From Verrucomicrobiota bacterium (GTDB lineage Bacteria > Chlamydiota > Chlamydiia > Chlamydiales > Rhabdochlamydiaceae): a stretch of 32,364 nt of DNA. Positions 14,261 through 23,011 of this stretch are shown piece after piece; the first letter of the stretch is position 1; the number at the start of each line of letters is the position of its first letter. The notes under the pieces were generated by a model. It made no database searches. It was given only the letters and a program-made list of their open reading frames with translations, and had not been told where the DNA came from. The stretch spans positions 1 through 32,364 of the forward strand of contig JAFEGU010000392.1 in NCBI GenBank assembly GCA_018239725.1. The letters run 5' to 3'. A program made the translations under genes and the position numbers.

Positions 14261-17200
14261 TGGCCCCTCCCTTTTCCCAAGCATCAAGCATAGGACCGAA
14301 CAACGTCCTGGCATATTCCGACCAATTGGCACAGCACTGCTTCGCATCGGGGAGGGCGTTGCGCCGTTTAAGCCACAGCAGATCGGGATCTTCAAAACGA
14401 TCGTTTTTTAGAGAGTCGCCGATGTTTTTTTCGAGTCCAGCTTCAGAGTCGGAGAGAATGTTCGCTATCCAGTCCGGCATAAAGGGGCTTAAATCGAGCA
14501 ATGCTCGCTCGTAATAGCTGATATACTGTTGCATGAGGGCTGGATAATTAGAAAAACATCCCTCCTTAACAGCGCCTTTTTTGGAGAGCAGCAGACTTTT
14601 TTCAACCGTAAAAGGGGGATCATTTAAGCAGCCTAAAACGAGCAGCAAAGGCCAGCTTTTCGCCCAGTCATGCAGTTTGTCTTCGCCATGAAAAATCAAG
14701 CCGCGCGGCGTCAAATCATCGAGACTGCCTACCAAATGGACCAATGAGCCATCGGGCATCGGAACTTCAACTGCAGGAAGGATCCATCTACCTTCTTTTT
14801 GCAAGTACGGTTCAGAGCATAGCAAGGAGAGCTCGACAGAAAAAATTTGCTCCGGTGCGATATGGAACACCGATAGGATTTCCTTAAGATCAGACACCTC
14901 TTCTTCAAGCGCTTCCATGGCAGCTTCCCCAAAAACTCCAACGGGAAGCTTGCCCTGTTCCTGCCAAACTTTCTCTTGGGTTTTAAGAGAGCGTTTTAAA
15001 AGCGTTTTTCTAAAGATCGAACGGGTCAAAGCGGAGATCAGGAAATCTCCATCTTCATCTTCCTCTGAGCTCATATACATCTTTAAGGACTGGCGGAAAT
15101 GGAAGCGGATCGGATGCCTTGCCAGTTCTTTTAAATGCTTGATATCGACCAACCGCTCTTGAGGCTTTTCTTCCGATTTTTGCATGTCGAGACCGTTGCA
15201 AAAAAAAGGCTCTTGATGCCGGCTGCCAAAATAGAAGGCTTGCGCGCACTCGAACTGCCTCTTGGAAAAACTTGGCAGCGCTGGTCCATTAGTATTAGCA
15301 GAAGAAAAATAACGGCTGTCAAAAGAGATCACAGGATGGTGGATTACACCAACGCGATTATCGAAGTACTGAAGGATCTCTTGCACGATCAAGCTTGGAG
15401 CCTTCTCCTTATTGTCCTGGGGATCGAGCCTTTGGTAGCTGAACGCCAAATGCTGCTTTGCCAATGTCACGCACTCCAAAAATAGATAGCGGTCCTCGTC
15501 GATCCTTTTGGGAACAAAGTCTTGGTCTTTATGCGATTTCATTTCATTCAAAGAACTTGCTGGCTCCGTGCGTGGAAAACTGCCTTCGTCCATTCCAAGG
15601 AGCCAGATGACTTGTCCCTCTGTGATATTGCCGCTCTTTAGCGGTCTAAATGTAATTTTTTGCGCATTATGGGAAAACATGGAGCCCGTTTGTGAGTCGG
15701 ATAATGTCTGCAAAATGCGGGCCATCGTTGTTACTCCAAGCACGGAAAGATCGCTTGATGGGAAATGGGAGCGGAGCTTGGAAATTTCCATTAAAAGAGC
15801 TTCTTGTCCCTGCAACGGTTCAAAATAGCGGGAGACCAGCATTTCAATAAAATCGAGCCAGCTAGGCAAACTCCTCTTTTGGTTTTCGGTAACAGGTTTG
15901 AGGTCTTCGCGCAATGATCGGATGAGCTGGAAAAGTTTTCCTAAAAGGTCAAGGTCTGAAATTTCGACTCCGCTGCAAGGCCAGAGCTCAAACGGCATTT
16001 CAAGCGCTGCTTCCTCATCAACTTTCATGAGCGTTCCAAAGATCAGACGGTCTAATCCGCTTTCCCAATTCCCAAAACGGATATTGGCGCTGTCCACCCA
16101 ACGACGGACCTTTGCTACGTCATCGGAGGAGAGTTGCCACTTTTCCCTAAACGATGAGAACGTCAATAGCTCAAGGACTGACTCTTTAGAAAACTGCTTC
16201 TCAGGGATAGAGAGTAGGTGCAAGACCGCTTCGAACAACTCTTTCGCAGCTGAATCAGCAACACCTTCTAGGCTAAATGAGAGGACGCTGTCTTTAGAGC
16301 CGAACACCGTTTGAATAAACGGCGCATAGAGGTTCAAATCGGGCGCAAGGACAAGAACATCCTTCGGCTCGATTGCGGCATTGCCAGGATGCGGCATAGA
16401 GATCAGATCGCAAAGCTGATTGTAAAGGACCTCCACTTCACGCAAAAGAGATGGCGCAGAATGCACCTGGAGGGAACCGTCGGGGCCGGAATTTTCATCC
16501 TGTCCGATTTCTTTTGGATTGCGCAAATGGAGCAGATCGTTCTGAAGGCGTGCCAATAACGTCTCTCTACCAGGATCTACATAGTGCTCATCCGAATCTA
16601 AATCAGCCTCTTCAATCAGCTTGAGGAACTCCCTTCCTGTTTTTCCCCAATTGGCCAGTAAAGGATTAGTATCGCGCAGATACTGTTCCCATAAATTCAC
16701 ATCCGTTTCTTTTATCTGGATTTTTTCAAGATGGCGCCTTGCGCCAATCCTTTCTCTATCGGTCGCTAAATCTTCCCAAAACATCGCGCAGGGACTTAAG
16801 AGATAAAATGCGCAGCCAAGCCGATTGAAAAATTCCAGATATAGCTTTGGCATGGAAGAAAAACCAAAAACATGGACTTGCGCTGCAACGCTTGCTCGAT
16901 CAAGCGAATGTTTCAGCGATTTGATCGGATAGGTCCAGCCCGATCCTTCTGCGTAGACATTATTCCAGATCCATTGCTGCCACCCCTTTTCCTTGATCCA
17001 ATCATCTAAAAATGATTCTCCGTAAAGTCCGTAGCGGGAAAACAATTTGCTCAAATGGACGGAAAGAGAGGCTATTCGCTTTTCCTGCACGGTGCTGTTG
17101 TTTGTAGAAAACTCTTCGCCAATGTACTCCAAAAGAGGCTGCAGCTCTTTCTTTTCTTTGCCAATCGATGTATGTACGGCCAGGCAAATGAGCTGTTCGA

Positions 17201-17489
17201 TCTGAATTGAAAGCTCGAGCATGGACGGGATCCTCAGCTGCTTTTCAAAATTCATCGATGCAAGCAGTTCTAAAAAACCTTCCGCAAGGGGCATGATGCG
17301 CACGCCGGCAAAAATGTTATAGTCGGGATGCTCAGCGAAATATGCCGCAAGAAATTCCTTAATTGCTGCAGAGGGAACGATCACCAATCGATTTTCAAAA
17401 GGAGCTGTCCGGGAAGAAAAAAGGTCCGCGCCCATTCTCTGGGCCAAAATTTTTAGTTCATTGCTATAGTACCGAGACCCTTGAAACAC
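14247..17489 (-). CDS. recC: RecC, recognition subunit of exodeoxyribonuclease V
   Basis: The nuclease-dead helicase-like scaffold of RecBCD that holds RecB and RecD and scans for Chi. It is recognised by the family opening (GSRYYSNELKILAQRM, then RLVIVPSAAIKEFLAAYFAE and IFAGVRIMPL), by VHVFGFSSMPKLYLEFF, by SAPSLLREVEVLYNQL, and by the middle block GQVIWLLGMDEGSFPR; also by location directly in front of recB. The GTG start at 17489 has GGAG 7 bases upstream and puts the conserved opening at residue 3, giving 1080 residues. The TTG at 17534 would add 15 residues without family similarity. The intergenic region to the divergent MFS gene (17490-17666) holds an A+T-rich stretch with TATAAT at 17551-17556, so a divergent promoter pair is likely. 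Confidence 0.93.
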   Translation of the reverse strand: MFQGSRYYSNELKILAQRMGADLFSSRTAPFENRLVIVPSAAIKEFLAAYFAEHPDYNIFAGVRIMPLAEGFLELLASMNFEKQLRIPSMLELSIQIEQLICLAVHTSIGKEKKELQPLLEYIGEEFSTNNSTVQEKRIASLSVHLSKLFSRYGLYGESFLDDWIKEKGWQQWIWNNVYAEGSGWTYPIKSLKHSLDRASVAAQVHVFGFSSMPKLYLEFFNRLGCAFYLLSPCAMFWEDLATDRERIGARRHLEKIQIKETDVNLWEQYLRDTNPLLANWGKTGREFLKLIEEADLDSDEHYVDPGRETLLARLQNDLLHLRNPKEIGQDENSGPDGSLQVHSAPSLLREVEVLYNQLCDLISMPHPGNAAIEPKDVLVLAPDLNLYAPFIQTVFGSKDSVLSFSLEGVADSAAKELFEAVLHLLSIPEKQFSKESVLELLTFSSFREKWQLSSDDVAKVRRWVDSANIRFGNWESGLDRLIFGTLMKVDEEAALEMPFELWPCSGVEISDLDLLGKLFQLIRSLREDLKPVTENQKRSLPSWLDFIEMLVSRYFEPLQGQEALLMEISKLRSHFPSSDLSVLGVTTMARILQTLSDSQTGSMFSHNAQKITFRPLKSGNITEGQVIWLLGMDEGSFPRTEPASSLNEMKSHKDQDFVPKRIDEDRYLFLECVTLAKQHLAFSYQRLDPQDNKEKAPSLIVQEILQYFDNRVGVIHHPVISFDSRYFSSANTNGPALPSFSKRQFECAQAFYFGSRHQEPFFCNGLDMQKSEEKPQERLVDIKHLKELARHPIRFHFRQSLKMYMSSEEDEDGDFLISALTRSIFRKTLLKRSLKTQEKVWQEQGKLPVGVFGEAAMEALEEEVSDLKEILSVFHIAPEQIFSVELSLLCSEPYLQKEGRWILPAVEVPMPDGSLVHLVGSLDDLTPRGLIFHGEDKLHDWAKSWPLLLVLGCLNDPPFTVEKSLLLSKKGAVKEGCFSNYPALMQQYISYYERALLDLSPFMPDWIANILSDSEAGLEKNIGDSLKNDRFEDPDLLWLKRRNALPDAKQCCANWSEYARTLFGPMLDAWEKGGANAAD

Positions 17490-17666
17490 GTTACACTCCA
17501 AATAAACAAGGAAGTTGCAGAACTCCTCATGCAATTGTGGACATGCGTCCTATAATATGCTAACTTAAAAATAAAATTAGAGGGAAGCGCGCGCTATAAG
17601 ACTCCCTCATCAAAAAGAGATAGGCCATTGTTCCGTCAAAAAAAAGAAAGCGGCCTGAAAAAGGCG

Positions 17667-19340
17667 ATGAACAAGATCCCCTTCGTTTTCAACAACGGAA
17701 AAAACTCATTGGGGTATCTCAATGCAACCCAATTTTTAGGCGTTATTAATGATAATGTCTTTAAATTCGTCATGGCATTTCTACTCATTGACGCACTAGG
17801 CGTAAACCGGGCAAGCGAGATCCTATCGGCTACAGGCGCTATCTATGTAATCCCTTTTTTGCTCTTCTCCTCTTCAGCAGGAATTCTAGCAGACCGCTTC
17901 AGCAAACAGAAGCTCCTTGTTGTGATGAAAAGCGCTGAAATCCTCGTAATGATCCTTGCTATTTTTGCCTTTGCAACCAAGAGCGTGTGGGGTTGCTATA
18001 CCCTGTTGTTTTGCCTTTCCACCCACAGCGCGATGTTCGGGCCATCGAAATATGGGATCATTCCAGAACTTGTTCCCACTGACAAAGTCTCCCGCGCCAA
18101 TGGCCTGATCACTTCTTTTACCTATCTTGCGATCATTATCGGGACCTTCTTAGCTTCCTTTTTGACCGAGGTCACTGAGCGTCATTTCACGCTGATCGCC
18201 GGATTCTGCCTGCTTGTCGCTATCTCAGGATTTGTTGCAGCTTTCGGAATTAAAAAGACGCCAGCGCAAGACTCTAAGAAAAAAATGAATTTCCTTTTTG
18301 TTCGAGAGATCTTCCATACGCTCGTCGATTGCCGCAAACAAAGACACCTTTTGCCCTCAATTTTCGGTTCAGCCTATTTTCTCTTTATTGGAGCATTTAC
18401 CCAGCTCAATATCATCCCATTTGCAATCCAATCGCTTCATTTGAACGAAGTTGCAGGCGGATATTTGTTCCTATCGACCGCCCTAGGGATCGCCCTTGGA
18501 TCCTTTCTTGCCGGTAAAGCTTCCCGTAAACGTATCGAACTTGGGATCTCTTGCGTAGCTGGCATCGGCATCACCATCTTCTTTTTCCTCCTCTCGATTT
18601 TTTCAACGAATTTGATCTTCGATATTATCTGCTTGGTATCGATCGGTATCCTAGGAGGAATTTTCATTGTTCCGTTCGATACTTTTATCCAGCTTTACAG
18701 TGAAAATGAAAAACGGGGACAGACAATCGGAGCGGCAAATTTTTTGAGCTTTGCAGGGGTATTGGTTGCCTCGATCGCCCTTTTTGTCTTTAACCAAATC
18801 TTCGACCTCTCTTCTGCAAGCAGTTTCGGGGTCATCGGCTTTATTACTCTTTGCGTTACAGTTGTCTTGACTGTCCGGCTGTCCGATCTCTCCATTCCCT
18901 TTTTTTCCCGCAAAGTTCTCCATCCGCTCTATCGTTTCAAACGTCCGGCGATCGAGTCGATCGAAAACAACGGCAACACAATCCTCGTATTGGAAAAAGG
19001 GCGCTGGTCCGATGCCCTCCTTCTGATCGGCGCCATTCCCAGCCTCCATCTTTTTATTCCTATAAAAGAGGGCCAGAAGCTTCCTTGGCCTCTACGTATC
19101 TTTTATTCGTTCCACGGCGTTCCGGTTGAAGCCAACTTCAACCAATTGCTCGAAGCTGCTAAAACTTATCTCAAGCAAGGCGTTGTCCCTTGCCTCTTCC
19201 TTGAAGACCACTGTCCAAAAGAGATTTGTCAAAATGTCAATCCGCTTTTGGATTTTTTCAAACGCTCTTCGGCCAAGATCTTAATCGCCGAGTTCCATAA
19301 AAATTCGCACGGCACTGCCGTCCATTTCAAAAAATCGTAA
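17667..19340 (+). CDS. LplT-like MFS transporter fused to a degenerate acyltransferase domain
   Basis: Residues 1-400 or so form a 12-helix major facilitator of the lysophospholipid transporter (LplT) type: LNATQFLGVINDNVFKFVMAF at the start, AGILADRFSKQK in loop 2-3, MFGPSKYGIIPELVP after helix 4, and IPFDTF-like VPFDTFIQLYSENEKRGQ. LplT proteins flip lysophospholipids inward for re-acylation. The last 120 or so residues align with the start of a PlsC-type acyltransferase (NTILVLEKGRWSDALLL), as in fused LplT-Aas proteins. The catalytic HX4D is broken: Lys444 stands where His should be, while Asp449 remains, and the FPEGTR block reads LFLEDHCPKE. The AMP-binding third domain of Aas is absent. 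The start is uncertain: ATG 17667, or TTG 17628 which adds 13 residues. An enzyme role for the C-terminus is unlikely; a regulatory or lipid-binding role is inference. Confidence 0.85.
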   Translation: MNKIPFVFNNGKNSLGYLNATQFLGVINDNVFKFVMAFLLIDALGVNRASEILSATGAIYVIPFLLFSSSAGILADRFSKQKLLVVMKSAEILVMILAIFAFATKSVWGCYTLLFCLSTHSAMFGPSKYGIIPELVPTDKVSRANGLITSFTYLAIIIGTFLASFLTEVTERHFTLIAGFCLLVAISGFVAAFGIKKTPAQDSKKKMNFLFVREIFHTLVDCRKQRHLLPSIFGSAYFLFIGAFTQLNIIPFAIQSLHLNEVAGGYLFLSTALGIALGSFLAGKASRKRIELGISCVAGIGITIFFFLLSIFSTNLIFDIICLVSIGILGGIFIVPFDTFIQLYSENEKRGQTIGAANFLSFAGVLVASIALFVFNQIFDLSSASSFGVIGFITLCVTVVLTVRLSDLSIPFFSRKVLHPLYRFKRPAIESIENNGNTILVLEKGRWSDALLLIGAIPSLHLFIPIKEGQKLPWPLRIFYSFHGVPVEANFNQLLEAAKTYLKQGVVPCLFLEDHCPKEICQNVNPLLDFFKRSSAKILIAEFHKNSHGTAVHFKKS

Positions 19341-19393
19341 CTCGACTACTGCGCGCAAAAAGTACAGGAGTTTCTATAAATGACAAGTATTTG

Positions 19394-19422
19394 TTGGAAT
19401 TAAAAAATGTCATTGTTAAGAT
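19394..19422 (+). promoter_or_regulatory. Possible promoter of the 19454 gene
   Basis: TTGGAA (19394-19399) and TAAGAT (19417-19422) are 17 bases apart, placing a start site near 19429, 25 bases before the ATG and just ahead of the AGAGG ribosome site. The match to consensus is moderate. Confidence 0.4.
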
Positions 19423-19453
19423 TCGGTTAGATATTTGCAAACCAGAGGTAAAT

Positions 19454-20296
19454 ATGGCATCGACAGCTACTCCGCCACTTACAAAGTCACCTTCATCAAC
19501 TGAAATGCAACTCGATCCTCCGATGATCCCCGTTTCAAATCCTCCTCCAGCTCCAACCGGCTGCTGGGCAGTATTTATACGCACGATCTGCTGCTGCTGC
19601 TTTCCTGTTCCCGAGCAGCAACAACACATCAATGCTCAAGTCGAACCCCTTACTTCAAAGCGTCTAGTTCAAAACTACGGCGAGCTGGTCGCCAGAACAG
19701 CCCAACTGCTTACCCATGTCGATCTGGACAAACAACTTCTACTTTCTGAAGGCAAATCAAAAAACGTATCAGACACTGCTGCGTTTATTCACAGCCATCT
19801 GGGCGAGTTGAAGAAAATGGTCCAGCATGTCAGGTACTACAACGATGCCTTGCAGCCTAAAGATGTTTTAAGTGGGCAAGAAGATCCATCTGTTTCTGCT
19901 TCAAGCCCCCTAGAATCTCCGCCTGCTGATTTCGATGCCGCGCAAGTGGACATCCTTAAGAGGAATGGAGGGATCGAAAAATTTGCAGAGCAAAAAATTA
20001 TTAAGGGACTTCAGGAAGCGCCTTTTCTAGAGCCCTTGAAAGCGGAACAGATCGGTGAAATTGTCGCACGCGTAAAACAGCAGATCGCGGTCCTGCAATC
20101 AGCAGGCGTTAATTCAGGATTTATACGCACCATCGTGAATCAAGAATGCAATCGCTTAGGAGCTAAGATCGCTCCTCCTCCATTCTTGTCCCACATTTCT
20201 AATGCAGTGGTTACTGAGCATCTGCAGCAAGTAAAAGGATTCGAAGAACTTACGCCAGAAGACTGCGCGGCGTTAGTGCAATTGATTCCCGGCTAA
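19454..20296 (+). CDS. Orphan protein with Pro-rich N-terminus and CCCC cluster; candidate effector
   Basis: A 280-residue protein without a recognisable family. The first 36 residues are rich in Pro, Ser and Thr and lack a classical signal peptide, resembling type III secretion N-termini. Then comes a short hydrophobic patch with Cys37 and four consecutive cysteines (46-49) in FIRTICCCCFP, flanked by polar sequence. From residue 60 on it is mostly helical: RLVQNYGELVARTAQLL, FIHSHLGELKKMVQHV, AEQIGEIVARVKQQIAVLQ. Such clustered cysteines next to a hydrophobic patch are typical of S-acylation sites in eukaryotic cells. ATG 19454 has AGAGG 5 bases upstream; the longer frame from 19391 starts upstream of the probable promoter's transcription start. 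It is a single-gene unit between a possible promoter and the terminator at 20356-20400. Function unknown; effector status is inference. Confidence 0.7.
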   Translation: MASTATPPLTKSPSSTEMQLDPPMIPVSNPPPAPTGCWAVFIRTICCCCFPVPEQQQHINAQVEPLTSKRLVQNYGELVARTAQLLTHVDLDKQLLLSEGKSKNVSDTAAFIHSHLGELKKMVQHVRYYNDALQPKDVLSGQEDPSVSASSPLESPPADFDAAQVDILKRNGGIEKFAEQKIIKGLQEAPFLEPLKAEQIGEIVARVKQQIAVLQSAGVNSGFIRTIVNQECNRLGAKIAPPPFLSHISNAVVTEHLQQVKGFEELTPEDCAALVQLIPG

Positions 20297-20355
20297 TCAG
20301 AGGCAAATGATGCAGCAGATCTAGCGGATAGCAGTTCAGTGGATTGACCTCCCTC

Positions 20356-20400
20356 CTGAAAAAAACCCATGGGGAAAATTCCTCATGGGTTCTTTTTCAG
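20356..20400. terminator. Bidirectional rho-independent terminator
   Basis: CTGAAAAAAACCCATGGGG (20356-20374) pairs with CCTCATGGGTTCTTTTTCAG (20381-20400), with small bulges and a loop of AAAATT. A-rich and T-rich arms on either side make it work in both directions. It ends the 19454 transcript on the plus strand and can block readthrough from the minus-strand porin gene. Confidence 0.85.
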
Positions 20401-20412
20401 TCGCATCTTTTG

Positions 20413-20592
20413 CTAGACTAGTACTCAACCTCATCAATTTTCAGCGCTCTTTGACTCACCTTTTCCAGTCCATCTTTGTCCTCTCGCTAAACAGCTTGCG
20501 AGATGATGCCGGCGCGCTGCGCACTTAGCTGATCAGAAAAATCTAAGCCAAATACCATTAAAAAATGTATGAGGTTGAATCATCGTGTCTAG
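20413..20592. repeat. Cloverleaf-like palindromic repeat, copy C (about 180 bp)
   Basis: Terminal inverted repeats CTAGAC (20413-20418, inverted at 20587-20592) and CAACCTCAT (20426-20434, inverted at 20569-20577) enclose a structure like copies A and B. The right arm AAGCCAAATACCATTAAAAAATG region (20545-20567) carries the shared box GCCAAATACC. The central hairpin TCTCGC (20482-20487) / GCGAGA (20498-20503) is followed by a GATGATGCC version of the CGATGCAG box. The outer ends differ from the TATACACA of copies A and B. The right end overlaps the stop codon (20589-20591) of the porin gene on the minus strand. Confidence 0.65.
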
Positions 20593-21833
20593 AAACCATA
20601 GATGAATTCAACTTCATACTGTTTGAAACGTCGATGCGGGCCAATATTGTTGTCCAATGTAATCGATTGCTGCCAGCTTTGCTGAAGGTCGAGCTGGTTC
20701 GTTAGCAACCAATCAAGCGTGAACTGGAATCCGCGGTAATTGACATTTCCGCGCGCATTTTTACGTGTATTAGCTACGCCTGTTCCGTTCGTGTTCACTG
20801 TATAAAAACCAACATCCGCCGCATTGCCCAATCCAATCCCTTGTACATCAAAGTCGGGGACGCACTGTGCTTCAAGAACTTGGTAGTTGACATCGAGGGC
20901 CCAGTCCCATTGTTTCTTCAATTCACCGATGGAAACGCCGACATAACCGCCCCAATTTTGTTTGGTGTGGTTGGTCAATTTAATGCTCTTAGCAGCATGG
21001 TTATACAGCGCCGCTGCATAAAATTGGATGACCCTATCAAAATGTTTCGGAAGGAAACGGTATCCTAAAGTCAGCTGGGAAACGATAAAGTCAAAGCGGT
21101 GCCGATTAACCGGTTTATGGTAATGCTTGGTATCCCAATCGACCAACGAGTACTTCATGTACAATCCAGTTCCGCCGATGCTGTAAATTCCGGTTTCGCC
21201 CAAATACCCGAACTGGTCTTTGCCTTCATCAATGATAAAAACACCTACGTGGAGAAAATAATCGCCGATCGAATCGAAGCTTTGGTCATACTTATACCAA
21301 AGACCGTCAAAGAACGAATTGAACTCGATTTTAGAATCAGCAATCGTCGACATCCGGCGGCGGCCAGCTTCAATATCCATCGTGTAGGTATCGGCATCGA
21401 CCACGCGGACTCCCCAATAAGCACGCTCCAGTTTGAGCTTATGAAGCGTTCCGGAAAACACGCCGGCATCGTTGTCAAATTCGAGCTTCACAGATGCCCA
21501 GGATTTTTCTGTTCGATAGTCGAACATCAGGTTGACCTCGATATCGAAAGCATCGCTAGGGCGGAATCCCTCTCTGCCCCTCTGATTGACGCCGTTGACC
21601 GTCTCTACAGTTCCCTGATACTCAGTCCGGACCTCGCCTGCAATCGAAAGAGCTCCGCCAAGTTCGCGGACGGTGACCTGCCGTTTCGTGTTGATCCATT
21701 CGCGCAGGGCATTGATATCCTTTTGATCGATATCATCACCATCATCTATCGTGCTAGCGTGCAATGCAGAAGAAAAGCAGATGGTCGCGCACAGATAGAA
21801 AAAACGGCGCATTAACGGATTAATATTCATCAT
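20589..21833 (-). CDS. Outer membrane porin-like protein
   Basis: A 414-residue exported protein with a signal peptide (FFYLCATICFSSALHAS). A short acidic and helical N-terminal segment follows (DDGDDIDQKDINALREWINTKRQV), then a large barrel with many amphipathic strands: ALSIAGEVRTEYQG, AFDIEVNLMFDYRT, WASVKLEFDND, YTMDIEAGRRRM, YFLHVGVFIIDEG, FIVSQLTLGYRFLP, GFQFTLDWLLT. It ends in VEFIYGF with C-terminal Phe. The length fits a 14-18-stranded porin. The N-terminal helix before the barrel recalls porins with a periplasmic coiled-coil or peptidoglycan-contact segment. ATG 21833 is preceded by AAGGAG at 7 bases. A chlamydial-type porin is likely; the substrate is unknown. Repeat copy C overlaps its stop codon. 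Confidence 0.8.
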   Translation of the reverse strand: MMNINPLMRRFFYLCATICFSSALHASTIDDGDDIDQKDINALREWINTKRQVTVRELGGALSIAGEVRTEYQGTVETVNGVNQRGREGFRPSDAFDIEVNLMFDYRTEKSWASVKLEFDNDAGVFSGTLHKLKLERAYWGVRVVDADTYTMDIEAGRRRMSTIADSKIEFNSFFDGLWYKYDQSFDSIGDYFLHVGVFIIDEGKDQFGYLGETGIYSIGGTGLYMKYSLVDWDTKHYHKPVNRHRFDFIVSQLTLGYRFLPKHFDRVIQFYAAALYNHAAKSIKLTNHTKQNWGGYVGVSIGELKKQWDWALDVNYQVLEAQCVPDFDVQGIGLGNAADVGFYTVNTNGTGVANTRKNARGNVNYRGFQFTLDWLLTNQLDLQQSWQQSITLDNNIGPHRRFKQYEVEFIYGF

Positions 21834-22009
21834 AGAGGCTCCTTATCCCTATCCTGCACGATGCTGAATTGATCTGAAGAAAATTTATTCCAATGCCTAA
21901 AAATTGGCCGGAGAAATGATCAAAATGGCAACGGCGATTTCGAAAGACTCAAAGCTTTATATAGGGAATCTTAATTATTTGCAAAAGGAAACCGAGCGTG
22001 CGCCGTCCA

Positions 22010-22819
22010 TCAGAACCGGATGTCCGTACTGGCGGTGATGGCCGTTTCATCATAGAAGCGCGCTTCGAAATTGATGTTGAGCCCCCTGTCGAAGGAAAGC
22101 CCTGCGCCCAGGAAAATCCCGATAGGATGCTTGTTCTTCATCGTAAAATGCTTTTCTGGAAAAATCCAGCTAAGAGCCTTTAAATGATGGAATTTTGCCC
22201 TCACATCTGAATATTTAAGGCCGATATAGGGGATAAAAAGCTTGATTCGCTGAGAGACGCCGAGGCCGACCTGCCATTCCCGATAATCATAAAATGCCCC
22301 TTCCGGCCCGATCGACTTCCCATTCAACTTTAGCGAATGGATACGGGGATCAAACTGAAAGTATTTCGCATCGATCCCAAGCTGGGTATCGCCCCAGTAG
22401 GCCAAGATCGCCCTGCCGCCCACTGTCCATGCAAAGTGCTGATCTGTTTTGAACTTCAAACGAACATCGGAATAGGGCCTATAATGGATATCTGCTTCTT
22501 CCGCGCCAAACAAACCGTAAACTTCGACCCGGTCATTGCATCCCAAAGTGATCGACCCAAAATTACCCATCGCTGCATAGTCTTTGACTTTTCGCTTCAA
22601 ACGGGACCTGCGCTCATGGACTGTCAAGTTACGATCAAAAACATCATCCCATTCATACCCCGCCTTGATCGTTATCCAAGCATCTTTTTTAAAGAAAAGT
22701 CCCCGTTCGGGCATCATGGGAAAACTAGGATTGCCATTATAGAGCGCTTCCACCCTGCAAATTGAAATCAGGCTTGCAGCAAAAATGAAAACATTTCGCA
22801 GACAGTTTCTCATCAACAT
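22010..22819 (-). CDS. MOMP-like outer membrane protein
   Basis: A 269-residue exported protein. After the signal peptide (NVFIFAASLISICRVEA) it reads LYNGNPSFPMMPERGLFF, then WITIKAGYEWDDVFDRNL. This is the same layout as the start of mature chlamydial MOMP (LPVGNPAEPSLM, then a strand ending in GDFVFDRVL). The rest consists of barrel strands (FGSITLGCNDRVEVYGLFGAEE, FAWTVGGRAILAYWG, QLGIDAKYFQFDP, WQVGLGVSQRIKLFIPYIGLKYS, IGIFLGAGLSFDRGLNINFEARF) and ends in STDIRF. It is shorter than MOMP (about 390) and lacks MOMP's many cysteines. Environmental chlamydiae such as Waddlia are known to carry families of MOMP-like proteins. The start is uncertain: ATG 22819 or 22813, both with only a weak ribosome site (GTGGG). 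Confidence 0.78.
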   Translation of the reverse strand: MLMRNCLRNVFIFAASLISICRVEALYNGNPSFPMMPERGLFFKKDAWITIKAGYEWDDVFDRNLTVHERRSRLKRKVKDYAAMGNFGSITLGCNDRVEVYGLFGAEEADIHYRPYSDVRLKFKTDQHFAWTVGGRAILAYWGDTQLGIDAKYFQFDPRIHSLKLNGKSIGPEGAFYDYREWQVGLGVSQRIKLFIPYIGLKYSDVRAKFHHLKALSWIFPEKHFTMKNKHPIGIFLGAGLSFDRGLNINFEARFYDETAITASTDIRF

Positions 22820-22910
22820 CCCACTAGTGCTAGAGGCAGTATACCTCGTCAAACTAGCAAAATCAGAAAGAACTTTCTACGAAAAAAGTTTTTAAAAAGG
22901 AAATCGTCGT

Positions 22911-22969
22911 GATATACACAAAGGGGTTCAAAAATTGGAATTTGGAAACTCCACAACCCGTTTTGAACC
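22911..22969. repeat. Solo left arm of the palindromic repeat plus hairpin
   Basis: GATATACACA (22911-22920) followed by TTCAAAAATTGG and AATTTGG (to 22945) matches the left end of copy A (7071-7106) at most positions, but no central hairpin or right arm follows. Instead GGTTCAAAA (22925-22933) pairs with TTTTGAACC (22961-22969) across a 27-base loop. It lies in the divergent region between the MOMP-like gene and the MFS transporter gene at 23012. It is probably a deleted copy reduced to one arm. Confidence 0.5.
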
Positions 22970-23011
22970 AGACTGTCTAATGTTTTAGCTTTTACTAATT
23001 TGAGGAAAACC

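Noticed and set aside
5341-17489. Single recBCD operon
   Set aside because: recD is separated from recC-recB by three envelope genes, one with its own promoter, and by two palindromic repeats. Only recC and recB overlap.
21099-21815. 238-codon plus-strand open frame inside the porin gene
   Set aside because: It is antisense to a clear signal-peptide-bearing porin; the product has no domain and the frame is a shadow of its codon bias.
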